From NCBI GenBank assembly GCA_002320815.1, contig DCLA01000006.1, forward strand, positions 59,658 through 123,657: 64,000 bases of DNA, written 5' to 3'. Positions 56,441-64,000 of the stretch are shown here, one piece after another. The stretch comes from Myxococcales bacterium UBA1660 (GTDB lineage: Bacteria; Myxococcota_A; Polyangia; Polyangiales; Houyiibacteriaceae). The translations under genes and the position numbers were made by a program. The notes under the pieces were generated by a model, which was given only the letters and a program-made list of their open reading frames with translations, ran no database searches and had not been told where the DNA came from. Position 1 is the stretch's first letter. Each line of letters begins with the position of its first letter.

Positions 56441-57481
56441 ATGGGCCTGACCTACGAAGACGCCGGGGTGGACATCGACGCGGGCGAGCGCCTGGTCGAC
56501 CGGATCAAGCCGCTGGCCGCGGCGACCCGCATCCCCGAGGTGCTCGGCTCGGTGGGCGGCTTCGCCGGCCTCTGCGGGCTCCCCGAGGGCCTGAAGGACC
56601 CGGTGCTCGTCAGCGGCACCGATGGGGTGGGCACCAAGCTCGAGGTGGCCATCCAGGCCGGCCGCCACGACACGGTGGGCATCGACCTGGTCGCCATGTG
56701 CGTGAACGACATCGTCACGGTGGGCGCCCGGCCGCTCTTCTTCCTGGACTACTTCGCCACCGGCAAGCTCGAGGTCGACCAGGGCGAGGCCGTGGTCCGC
56801 GGCATCGCCGAGGGCTGCAAGCAGGCCGGCTGCGCGCTCCTCGGCGGCGAGACCGCCGAGCTCCCCGGCTTCTACGAGGGCGGTCGCTACGACTTGGCCG
56901 GCTTCGCGGTCGGCGTCGCCGAGCGGAGCCAGCTCCTCGACGGGACGAAGGTCCAGGCGGGCGACGTCCTGCTCGGGCTGGCCTCGAGTGGGCTGCACTC
57001 CAACGGCTACTCCCTGGCCCGGCGGGCGCTGATCCACGGCGACGCGGCCCTCCCCTTGGACCAGGCGCCGGAGGGCTTCGAGGCCTCCCTCGGCGAGGAG
57101 CTCCTGCGGCCCACCCGGATCTACGTGAAGGCCGCCCTCGCCGCGCTCGCCACCGGTGGGGTCCACGCGCTCTGCCACGTCACCGGCGGCGGTCTGCCCG
57201 GCAACCTGCCCCGGGTGCTGCCCGAGGGGCTCGGCGCCCACGTCGATGGCGAGTGGCCCGAGCCGACGCTCTTCGACCTCATCCGTCGCCGCGGAGACGT
57301 CGCGCCGGCGGAGATGCGGCGGACCTTCAACCTGGGCATCGGGTTCGTGGTGGTGGTCGCGGCCGATCGGGCGACCGAGGTCACCGAGGCGCTCCAGGGC
57401 GCGGGCGAGACCGTGCACCGACTCGGCACCGTCGAGGCCACCGACGCCCAGGGCGAAGCCCGCGTGCGGTACGCCGGATGA
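56441..57481 (+). CDS. purM: Phosphoribosylformylglycinamidine cyclo-ligase
   Basis: AIR synthetase, fifth step of purine synthesis, ATP-dependent. 346 residues, standard size. Seen: MGLTYEDAGVDIDAGERLVD, SGTDGVGTKLEVA, LGGETAELPGFYEGG, LASSGLHSNGYSLAR and HVTGGGLPGNLPRVLP, all diagnostic. The stop overlaps the purN start as ATGA (57478-57481), so translation is coupled. Confidence 0.97.
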   Translation: MGLTYEDAGVDIDAGERLVDRIKPLAAATRIPEVLGSVGGFAGLCGLPEGLKDPVLVSGTDGVGTKLEVAIQAGRHDTVGIDLVAMCVNDIVTVGARPLFFLDYFATGKLEVDQGEAVVRGIAEGCKQAGCALLGGETAELPGFYEGGRYDLAGFAVGVAERSQLLDGTKVQAGDVLLGLASSGLHSNGYSLARRALIHGDAALPLDQAPEGFEASLGEELLRPTRIYVKAALAALATGGVHALCHVTGGGLPGNLPRVLPEGLGAHVDGEWPEPTLFDLIRRRGDVAPAEMRRTFNLGIGFVVVVAADRATEVTEALQGAGETVHRLGTVEATDAQGEARVRYAG

Positions 57482-58128
57482 GCGAAGCGGGCCCGCCCCG
57501 CGTCGTGGTCCTGGCCTCGGGGAGCGGGACCAATTTCGGCGCGCTGCGCTCGGCCATCGAGGCCGACCGGTGCCACGCGCGGATCGTGGGCCTGGTGAGC
57601 GATCGGAAGAAGGCCGGCGCGCTCCAGCGCGCCGCCCGCCACGGGATCCCCACCGCGGTCCTCCCCAAGCCGAAGGGCGAGACCCGCGACGAGTGGTCGG
57701 CGCGGCTGGCGGAGCGGGTGCGCTCCTACGCGCCGGACCTGGTCGTCCTGGCGGGCTTCATGCGGGTGCTCAGCCCGGCTTTCGTGGATGCCTTTCCGGG
57801 CCGGGTGGTCAACGTCCACCCTTCGCTCCTGCCGGCGTTCCCCGGGATCGACGCGCCGGCCCAGGCGGTCGCCGCGGGGGTGCGCCTCAGCGGTTGCACG
57901 GTCCACCTCGTGGACCACGGCGTCGACACCGGCGCCATCCTGGCGCAGGCCGCGGTCCCCGTGCTCGAGGGCGACGACGCCGCGTCCCTCCACCAGCGCA
58001 TCCAGGTCCAGGAGCATCACCTCCTCCCGCGCGTGATCGACGCCATCGGTCGCGGTCATCTGGCCCTCGACCCCGTCCGCTGGCTCCGCACCGCCACCGG
58101 CCCCGACGCCGTCTTGGTGGCGCCGTGA
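57478..58128 (+). CDS. purN: Phosphoribosylglycinamide formyltransferase
   Basis: Uses 10-formyl-THF to formylate GAR, third step of purine synthesis. 216 residues. Seen: VVVLASGSGTNFGAL for phosphate binding, LAGFMRVLSPAFV, the catalytic Asn-x-His in VVNVHPSLLPAFPG and Asp in HGVDTGAILAQ. purM-purN adjacency is classical. The stop overlaps the next gene's GTG start as GTGA (58125-58128). Confidence 0.97.
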   Translation: MSEAGPPRVVVLASGSGTNFGALRSAIEADRCHARIVGLVSDRKKAGALQRAARHGIPTAVLPKPKGETRDEWSARLAERVRSYAPDLVVLAGFMRVLSPAFVDAFPGRVVNVHPSLLPAFPGIDAPAQAVAAGVRLSGCTVHLVDHGVDTGAILAQAAVPVLEGDDAASLHQRIQVQEHHLLPRVIDAIGRGHLALDPVRWLRTATGPDAVLVAP

Positions 58129-59657
58129 AGCGTCGCCACTACGACGCGGTCTTCCTGGGTACCCACACGGGCCCGCTGGTCGCCGCCGCCCTCCTGGCCA
58201 AACGCGGCTTCCGGGTGCTCGTCCTGGGGCAGGGCACCCTCCCCCCGACCTACGAGATCGATGGCACCTCCTGGCCCCGGCGCCCCCACACCTTCCTGGC
58301 GGCCCACAGCCCGGTGGCGCGGCGCATCATCGCCGAGCTCGCCATGGGGCAGGTCTTCCGGCAGCGGGCCATCCCCATGGACCCCAGCTTCCAGCTGGTC
58401 GCCCCGGGCCTACGCTTCGACGCCACCACCGACGAGATCGCGCGGCGGCGGGAGCTGCTCCGGGAGATGCCCGAGGTCCGCCCGGTCGTCGACGACTTCC
58501 ACGAGCTGGCCGCCCGGACCCAGTCGGACCTCGACCGGCTCCTGGTGCGCGACCTGAGCTGGCCCCCCGAGACCTTCTTCGAGCGGCGCGACTTCGCCCG
58601 CGCCACCACCCACCAATCCTTCGACAAGAAGGGCGGGGGCCTCCACCTCTTCGGCGAGCTCCCCCAGAGCCACCCTTTTCGGCTGGTGGTCCGCGCGCCG
58701 GCCATCTTCGGCAGCCACGCCGACCCGGCCCAGCTCACCGAGCTGGCGCAGCTCCGCCTCTACCTCGCCTGGTGGCGCGGCGCGGCGAAGATCGACGAGG
58801 GCGAGGCCTGGCTACGCGACGCCTTGGTGGAGAAGGTCCAGACCTACGGCGGCGAGATCCGCGAGGGCGCCAAGGCCGCGCGGGTGTTGGTGAAGCGCGG
58901 CGTCGCCACCGGCGTGGAGCTGGCCACCAGCGGCGAAGAGGTCGGCGCGAACTACGTCATCCATGGCGGCGGGACCGACACGCTCACCCGCTTGGTCCCC
59001 GGCACCAGCCTGCGACCCCTCTTCGAGCGCTATGGCGAACCGACCGTTCGCTATTACCGCTACACCCTCAACGTCGAGCTCCCCACCCACGCGGTCCCCA
59101 TGGGGATGGCCGCCGACGTGTTCGCGGTCCGGGACCCGCGGCGCCCCCTGGGCGGCAGCAACCTCCTGCGCATCGACGCGCGGCCCCCGGACGACGAGGG
59201 GCGCCGGCTGCTCTGCATCGAGACGCTCCTCGAGCGCCGCGCAGTCGAGGAGAGCAGCAACTACCTCGACGGCATGCGCGAGCGGGTCCTGGGTTCCCTG
59301 GCCGAGGTGGTCCCCTTCCTCGGCGACCACATCCTCCGCGTGGACAGCCCGCACGATGGCCGGGACCTGCAGGACCTCGCGCGCCGCCGCTACGTGGCGC
59401 CGAGCAAGCCCTGGGGTCGTGGTCCCCGGACCATGACGCCCGTGCATGGCTTCCCGGCCCCCGGGCCCCTGGGGCTGAGCGCCTACCCCGCCCGGACCCC
59501 CATCAAGCGCCTCCTGCTCTGCAGCTCCCAGGCGGTCCCCGCCCTCGGTCAGGAGGGGGAGCTGCTCGCCGCCACCACGGTGGCCCGCCTGGTCACCAAG
59601 AGCGACCGCCGCAAGGAGCGCATGCGTCGCGGCCTCTGGACCAAAGCCGAGCTCTGA
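58125..59657 (+). CDS. FAD/NAD(P)-dependent oxidoreductase-like protein
   Basis: 510 residues starting with GTG 58125, coupled to purN. The N-terminus YDAVFLGTHTGPLVAAALLAKRGFRVLVLGQG has the overall shape of a Rossmann FAD site as in phytoene desaturase/amine oxidase proteins, but the glycine motif is altered (GTHTGP instead of GxGxxG). The middle is helix-rich; NYVIHGGGTDTLTRLV could be part of the second cofactor-contacting strand. The end (RLLLCSSQAVPALGQEGELLAA) resembles the closing FAD strand of this family. Co-translation with purMN suggests co-expression, not necessarily a purine role. Substrate unknown. Confidence 0.68.
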   Translation: MKRRHYDAVFLGTHTGPLVAAALLAKRGFRVLVLGQGTLPPTYEIDGTSWPRRPHTFLAAHSPVARRIIAELAMGQVFRQRAIPMDPSFQLVAPGLRFDATTDEIARRRELLREMPEVRPVVDDFHELAARTQSDLDRLLVRDLSWPPETFFERRDFARATTHQSFDKKGGGLHLFGELPQSHPFRLVVRAPAIFGSHADPAQLTELAQLRLYLAWWRGAAKIDEGEAWLRDALVEKVQTYGGEIREGAKAARVLVKRGVATGVELATSGEEVGANYVIHGGGTDTLTRLVPGTSLRPLFERYGEPTVRYYRYTLNVELPTHAVPMGMAADVFAVRDPRRPLGGSNLLRIDARPPDDEGRRLLCIETLLERRAVEESSNYLDGMRERVLGSLAEVVPFLGDHILRVDSPHDGRDLQDLARRRYVAPSKPWGRGPRTMTPVHGFPAPGPLGLSAYPARTPIKRLLLCSSQAVPALGQEGELLAATTVARLVTKSDRRKERMRRGLWTKAEL

Positions 59658-59666
59658 ACCCCGCCC

Positions 59667-60992
59667 TCACTCGGCGGCGAGGACCACCGGCCCGTGCGCG
59701 TGGACCAGGTGGTCGCCGCTCTGGATGGGACACACCGAGAAGAGGGCCCGGCTGGGCTCGTCGTCGATCACGAAGGCGTCGCGGGTCCCTTCGACGCGCA
59801 CCCCGGCGAAGTCGAAGCGGGCGTGCCGCGCCTGGACCGCCACGGCGCCCCGGAGCGCGCCGCCGGTCATCCGGACCTCCGAGTCCTCGGCGACGAGCGC
59901 CGTCTCCGCGCTCTGGACCACCACGCGCTCCAGCGAGACCACGCTGTTCCGGACCACCAGGCTCTCGACCCGCGCCTCGGTCAGGGTGACCTTCGTGCAT
60001 CCGTCGAGCACCACGCGCCGGTAGCGGCCGGTGAGCGCGACCGGGTCGTCCCGGTCCGTGCAGGTGAAGTCCCGGGCGGCCCCCGGGGCAGCGGCCGCCG
60101 CCGGAGTCACGCCGGCCAGGTGGGCCCGCACCGCGTCGACGAAGGCTTCGGGGGCCTCGCTCATGGGCACGTGGCCCACGTCGTCGAGGACCACCCGGCG
60201 CGCGCCGGCGATGCGGCTCTCGAGCACCGCGAGGGTGCGCAGCGGCGCCACGCGGTCGCGGGCGCCCCAGAGCAACAGGGTCGGGGCGCGGATGGCGGCC
60301 AGCGCCGGGCCCAGGTCGGTCGTGATGAGCGAGACCGCGGCCACCGTGCCCGGCTCGTCGCCGAGAAGCGCGCCGCGCAGCGCCGGGCGGGCGACCACCT
60401 GGGCCAGGTCGGGCTCGATGGCCCCGACCAGCGCCAGGGAGGTGTCCATCATCCCCGCGGGGATCGCGCCCCCGCCCGCGCGGACCGGCTCGATGGCCAG
60501 GCTACCGACCCAGGCCTCGCGGTGCAGCACGCCGGCCACGTCGACCAGGACCAGCCGCTCCACCACCTCGGGGTGCTCCCCGGCCACGAGCGCGGCCACC
60601 GCCCCGCCCATGGAGTGCCCGACCAGGGCCACCGGACGGCCGATCTCCCGCTCGACGTAGGTGGCCACCAGCGCGGCGTAGTCCCCCGGGTGGAAGCTGT
60701 GCCCGGCGGCCTCGGATTCCCCGAAGCCCGGCAGATCCAGGGCGTGGACCGAGTGGGTCCGGCCCAGAGCGGGACCCACCGCGGCGAAGTCCCGGCTGGC
60801 GTTCTCGCCGAGGCCGTGGACCAGGACCAGGGGCGGCGCCCCGTCGCGGCCCCAGCGGCGCACCGCCAGGCGGCCGGCGTAGGCGTCGGTGCTGGCCAGC
60901 GGCGCGGTCGTCGGCAGCGGCGTGGTGGCGGCGCGCGGCGTGGACGCACAAGCGAAGAGAGCGAGGAGCGGGAGACAGGCGAGGCGCGACAT
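59667..60992 (-). CDS. Lipoprotein alpha/beta-hydrolase with C-terminal beta region
   Basis: 441 residues (ATG 60992; ATG 61001 adds three). The signal MSRLACLPLLALFACAS has a lipobox (FAC). Hydrolase domain about 35-290: LVLVHGLGEN, nucleophile in ALVGHSMGGAVA, LLLWGARDRVAP with Asp, and DDVGHVPMSEAP with His, a complete triad. Residues about 315-441 are short regular strands (TEARVESLVVRNSVVSLER, VAVQARHARFDFAGVRVEG) like a right-handed beta-helix, an unusual addition. It is probably a cell-surface or periplasmic esterase; the substrate is unknown. It is convergent with the flavoprotein gene. Confidence 0.83.
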   Translation of the reverse strand: MSRLACLPLLALFACASTPRAATTPLPTTAPLASTDAYAGRLAVRRWGRDGAPPLVLVHGLGENASRDFAAVGPALGRTHSVHALDLPGFGESEAAGHSFHPGDYAALVATYVEREIGRPVALVGHSMGGAVAALVAGEHPEVVERLVLVDVAGVLHREAWVGSLAIEPVRAGGGAIPAGMMDTSLALVGAIEPDLAQVVARPALRGALLGDEPGTVAAVSLITTDLGPALAAIRAPTLLLWGARDRVAPLRTLAVLESRIAGARRVVLDDVGHVPMSEAPEAFVDAVRAHLAGVTPAAAAAPGAARDFTCTDRDDPVALTGRYRRVVLDGCTKVTLTEARVESLVVRNSVVSLERVVVQSAETALVAEDSEVRMTGGALRGAVAVQARHARFDFAGVRVEGTRDAFVIDDEPSRALFSVCPIQSGDHLVHAHGPVVLAAE

Positions 60993-61126
60993 GGCCGCCA
61001 CCTCTTCAATGGCCGTGCCACCTCACTTTCTCCGACGAATCCGGTGTTCGACCCGACCTCGGCCCAGGCGCTGGTTCACGGAGCGAACCCCCGTTCACGC
61101 CCGCGTCGATCGCGGCGGCGAGGCGC

Positions 61127-62212
61127 TCAGCGGCGGCCGCCGGAGAGCATCATCTGCATCTCGCCGGGCTCGGGGCTCCGGGTGACGGCGATGTCGGGGT
61201 GCAGGATCCCGCGCTGGACCAGGTCGTAGAGGCTCTGGTTCATGGTCTGCATCCCGCTGACGCCCTGGCCGGTCTGCATGAGGCCGTAGATCTGGTGGAC
61301 CTTGTTCTCGCGGATGAGGTTCCGGATGGCGTGGTTGGGCACCATCACCTCGGCGGCGAGGCAGCGACCCGGACCGTCCACCCGCGGCAGGAGCATCTGG
61401 GTCACCACGCCCTGGAGCACGAAGCTGAGCTGCGCGCGGATCTGGGACTGCTGGTGCGGCGGGAAGACGTCGATGACGCGGTTGATGCTCTGGACCGCGC
61501 TGTTGGTGTGCAGGGTGGCGAAGACCAGGTGACCGGTCTCGCTGATGGTCATCGCCGCCTCGATGGTCTCCAGATCGCGCATCTCGCCGACGAGGACGAC
61601 ATCCGGGTCCTGGCGGAGCACGTAGCGGAGGGCGCCCTTGAAAGTCTCGGTGTCCGCGCCGACCTCCCGCTGGTTCACCACGCAGAGCTTGTTGGCGTGG
61701 AGGTACTCGATCGGGTCCTCGATCGTCATGATGTGCTCGCGCCGCTCCGAGTTGATCTTGTCGATCATCGAGGCGAGCGAGGTGGACTTGCCGCTACCCG
61801 TGGGCCCGGTGACCAGCACCAGGCCCCGAGGGAGCTCGGAGAGCTTGTGGATCACCGGCGGCAGGCCGAGGCTGTCGAGCGGCTTGATCTGGAAGGGGAT
61901 CGCGCGGAACGCGCCGGCGACGGCCCCCCGCTGCATGAAGACGTTGGCGCGGAAGCGGCTGAGCCCCTTCACGCCGAAGGAGAAGTCGAGCTCGTTGTGG
62001 CGCTCGAACTTCACCTTCTGCTCTTCGGTCATGACCTCGTAGCAGAGCGCCTTGGACTCCACCGGACCGAGCGGCGGCGTGCGCAGCGGCACCAGCGAGC
62101 CATCGATGCGCAGCTGGGGCGGGGTGCCCGTCGTCACGTGCAGGTCGGACGATCCCCGCTGGATCATCACGTTGAGGAGCTGGCGGAGGGTGATGCGCGG
62201 CTGCTCGTCCAT
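61127..62212 (-). CDS. pilT: Type IV pilus retraction ATPase PilT
   Basis: Hexameric motor that retracts type IV pili (twitching/S-motility, DNA uptake). 361 residues. Walker A LVTGPTGSGKSTSLASM, Asp box (MTIEDPIEYLH), Walker B VLVGEMRDLETI, His box HLVFATLHTNSAVQ, and the C-terminal PilT signature NHAIRNLIRENKVHQI are all intact. ATG 62212 gives MDEQPRITLRQLL. The PilD in this window would process the pilins it retracts. It is divergent from the TPR gene at 62362. Confidence 0.96.
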   Translation of the reverse strand: MDEQPRITLRQLLNVMIQRGSSDLHVTTGTPPQLRIDGSLVPLRTPPLGPVESKALCYEVMTEEQKVKFERHNELDFSFGVKGLSRFRANVFMQRGAVAGAFRAIPFQIKPLDSLGLPPVIHKLSELPRGLVLVTGPTGSGKSTSLASMIDKINSERREHIMTIEDPIEYLHANKLCVVNQREVGADTETFKGALRYVLRQDPDVVLVGEMRDLETIEAAMTISETGHLVFATLHTNSAVQSINRVIDVFPPHQQSQIRAQLSFVLQGVVTQMLLPRVDGPGRCLAAEVMVPNHAIRNLIRENKVHQIYGLMQTGQGVSGMQTMNQSLYDLVQRGILHPDIAVTRSPEPGEMQMMLSGGRR

Positions 62213-62313
62213 GGCCTCCCCACGATACGGGAAGCGTGGCCGCTCGGGGGTCCAAAATCCCCGGTCCCCGTCACACCCTTGACGCAAGCGCGCCAACCCA
62301 GCCATCCTGAGGG

Positions 62314-62347
62314 CCCTACGGTGTGGGTCAGGCCCCCATCGGTAGGG
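62314..62347 (+). promoter_or_regulatory. Imperfect hairpin in leader of TPR-kinase pair
   Basis: CCCTAC (62314-62319) pairs with GTAGGG (62342-62347); inside, TGGG (62324-62327) pairs with CCCA (62335-62338). It lies 14 bases before the ATG at 62362 and downstream of TTGACG (62279-62284, weak -10). It might be a translational control hairpin. Confidence 0.3.
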
Positions 62348-62361
62348 GGGTGTAACAAGGG

Positions 62362-63393
62362 ATGTCGATCCGAATGAGGCCGCGCTCGAGCGCGATTGTC
62401 TTGGCGTACGCCTCGTGTGTCGCCCTCGCCCTCCTGTGCCTGCCGGCCTCCACCTCGGCTCAGAACGCCCAGCAGCGGCAGGCGGCGGCCAGCGCGTTCG
62501 ACCGCGGGACGACCGCGTATCTCCAGGAAGACTTCGCCACCGCCGCCCGCTACTTCGAGATGGCCAACGACCTGGCGCCCGCCGCCGGCGCGCTGATGCA
62601 GGCGATCATCGCCCACCAGCGCGCGGGGAACGATCTGCGCGCCGCGAGCCTCTCCCTGCGCCTGGTCGCGCGATTCCCGGACGACGCCGACATGGTCGGC
62701 CGGGCCCAGGGCGTCCTGGACGAGCTGAGCGAGCGCTTCCTCCGGGTCGACGTGGACTGCGACGCGGAGTGCGCGGTCGAGGTCGACGGCGTGCTCTCCA
62801 GCCACGACTCCTTCTTCGTCGACCCCGACGCGGAGCACCGCATCGGCGCCACGTTCGACACCGGCACGGTCGAGGAGACCGTGCAGGGCGCCGCGGGCGA
62901 AGTACGGACCCTGACCTTCGAGGCCCCGGAGGGCGCCGTGCGCCTGGAGGGCCCCGAGGCCGAGGGCGATACCACCACGACCGCGCCCAACCCGCTCGAG
63001 GGCGCCGACGAGCCGACGGCGACCCCCGAGGAGTCGGGGGGCATCTCGCCCGCGTTCTTCATCACGTCGCTGGTGCTCACCGCGGGCGCCGGCGCGGCCC
63101 TGGTCTGGTCCGGTCTGGACACCCTGAAGGCCAACGACGAGTACGAGGCGGCGATCGACGAGGGCGACTTCGTCTCCGCCCAGCAGATGTACGACGACGG
63201 CCAGGACCTGGAGCTGCGCACCAACATCCTCATCGGCGCCACCGCCGGGCTCGCCGCGCTGACCGTGGTCTTCGCCATCGTGACCGACTGGGGCGGCTCG
63301 GACGACGACGACGTCGCCCTGACCCTCCGGCCGCAAATCGCCCTCGGAGCCAAGGATCGCGTCGGCGGGTTGGTCATGGAGGGGACGTTCTGA
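62362..63393 (+). CDS. Exported TPR protein with C-terminal membrane segments
   Basis: 343 residues. Signal peptide about 1-33 (SSAIVLAYASCVALALLCL ... TSAQ). A TPR-like region (about 40-125: AFDRGTTAYLQEDFATAARY) is followed by a beta domain with DCDAECAVEVDG reminiscent of PEGA, an acidic Thr-rich linker, and two hydrophobic segments (ISPAFFITSLVLTAGAGAAL and ILIGATAGLAALTVVFAIV). This layout is common for Myxococcota proteins next to Ser/Thr kinases. The stop overlaps the kinase ATG as TGATG (63391-63395). Confidence 0.8.
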   Translation: MSIRMRPRSSAIVLAYASCVALALLCLPASTSAQNAQQRQAAASAFDRGTTAYLQEDFATAARYFEMANDLAPAAGALMQAIIAHQRAGNDLRAASLSLRLVARFPDDADMVGRAQGVLDELSERFLRVDVDCDAECAVEVDGVLSSHDSFFVDPDAEHRIGATFDTGTVEETVQGAAGEVRTLTFEAPEGAVRLEGPEAEGDTTTTAPNPLEGADEPTATPEESGGISPAFFITSLVLTAGAGAALVWSGLDTLKANDEYEAAIDEGDFVSAQQMYDDGQDLELRTNILIGATAGLAALTVVFAIVTDWGGSDDDDVALTLRPQIALGAKDRVGGLVMEGTF

Positions 63394-64000
63394 TGGTCTC
63401 CCCCGCCTCCGACATGCAGCGCAACCTCGCCGGTCGACAGCTCGGCCGCTACGAGGTGCTCACCCAGCTCGCGTCGGGCGGCATGGCCGCGGTGTACGTG
63501 GCGCGCGCGAAGGGTGTCGCGGGCTTCGAGCGGCTGGTGGCCATCAAGGTGCTCCACCCCCACCTGGCCTACGAGGAGGAGTTCATCTCCATGTTCCTCG
63601 ACGAGGCCCGGCTGGCGGCCCGGATCCGGCACCCCAACGTGGTGCCTACGCTGGACATCAGCGACACCGAGGGCGACGGCTTCTTCCTGGTGATGGAGTA
63701 CATCGAGGGGGACCACTTCGGGACCCTCCTCGGCGCCGCGGCCAAGAACGGCCAGCGGCTCCCCATCCCGGTGGTCTCCAAGGTCCTCATCGACGCGCTC
63801 GGAGGTCTGGGCGCGGCGCACGATCTCACCGACGAGAACGGCGAGCCCCTGCTCCTGGTCCACCGGGACATCTCCCCGCACAACGTCATGGTCGGCGTGG
63901 ACGGCATCAGCCGGCTCACCGACTTCGGCGTCGCCAAGGCGGAGAAGCGGCTCACCTCGACCCGCGCCGGGCAGTTCAAGGGCAAGCTGGCCTACATGTC
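63393..64000 (+). CDS. Ser/Thr protein kinase, 3' end cut off by window
   Basis: Hanks-type kinase, N-terminal ~202 residues only. Translation from ATG 63393 gives MVSPASDMQRNLAGRQLGRY. Glycine loop ASGGMAAVYVARA, VAIKVLHPH with the ATP-binding Lys, MEYIEGDHFG, catalytic loop HRDISPHNVMV and DFGVAKAEK are intact, so it should be active. The activation segment after KGKLAYMS is outside. It is coupled to the TPR/PEGA-like gene upstream, which may be its partner or substrate. Confidence 0.92.
   Translation, partial: MVSPASDMQRNLAGRQLGRYEVLTQLASGGMAAVYVARAKGVAGFERLVAIKVLHPHLAYEEEFISMFLDEARLAARIRHPNVVPTLDISDTEGDGFFLVMEYIEGDHFGTLLGAAAKNGQRLPIPVVSKVLIDALGGLGAAHDLTDENGEPLLLVHRDISPHNVMVGVDGISRLTDFGVAKAEKRLTSTRAGQFKGKLAYM

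Noticed and set aside
1..64000. CRISPR arrays, insertion sequences, rRNA genes
   Set aside because: I found no regularly spaced repeats, transposase motifs or rRNA sequences on reading both strands; short undetected elements remain possible.

Overview
This is a very GC-rich (roughly 70%), densely packed chromosomal stretch, most likely from a member of the Myxococcota (Polyangia/Sandaracinaceae-like). The pointers are an AgmX/PglI-type gliding/TonB-like protein, a DUF2330 protein with a MYXO-CTERM-like tail, three Hanks-type Ser/Thr kinases, a PEGA protein, many TPR/HEAT proteins and lipoproteins, PilT and PilD, and a near-perfect sigma-54 promoter. I see no rRNA, CRISPR array, insertion sequence or prophage. 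The assignment is inference from gene content. About 58 protein genes and one tRNA fill the window; no gene-free gap exceeds 300 bases (largest: 40068-40336, holding the sigma-54 promoter).

Layout. 1-1.7 kb: truncated thiolase, tRNA-Val(CAC), stand-alone H-NOX sensor. 1.8-9.7 kb: ABC-F ATPase, CreD-like membrane protein, glucokinase, AgmX-type protein, GT2/Rossmann fusion, alkylglycerone-phosphate-synthase-like flavoenzyme. 9.7-17.2 kb: smpB, lipoproteins, comF, and the minus-strand operon proB-proA-rsfS-rlmH; then prepilin peptidase. 17.2-23.6 kb (the most unusual part): an FHA/zinc-ribbon/transglutaminase fusion, an MlaE permease with a badly degenerate MlaF-like ATPase, an LDL-receptor-A-repeat lipoprotein, and a DUF2330 protein. 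23.7-31.4 kb: xerD-cutA-lipoprotein-class II amidotransferase operon (amidotransferase without its catalytic Cys), a pseudo-peptidase/outer-membrane-barrel protein followed by a patatin, and a coiled-coil TPR protein. 31.5-42.8 kb: efp-epmA, a frameshifted Ser/Thr kinase, malQ-mazG, a sigma-54-driven Ser/Thr kinase, TetR. 42.8-49.3 kb: holB, metG, HEAT protein, tatD, an rplC away from the S10 operon, rlmE. 49.3-64 kb: amidase-glnD-TPR operon (glnD with an altered HD motif), YbjN and PEGA proteins, purM-purN-flavoprotein, a hydrolase, pilT, and a TPR gene coupled to a third Ser/Thr kinase cut by the window edge.

How it fits together. Much of the window is housekeeping: translation quality and factors (smpB, rsfS, rlmH, efp, epmA, metG, rplC, rlmE), proline synthesis, purine synthesis, glycogen/maltodextrin use (malQ, glucokinase), nitrogen signalling (glnD), and type IV pili (pilT, pilD). 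Around it lies envelope and signalling machinery. A recurring theme is enzyme-like proteins that have lost catalytic residues (MlaF-like ATPase, class II amidotransferase, M1-like peptidase, GlnD HD site), which suggests regulatory or scaffolding reuse. These are read directly from the sequence and are the best candidates for new biology here.
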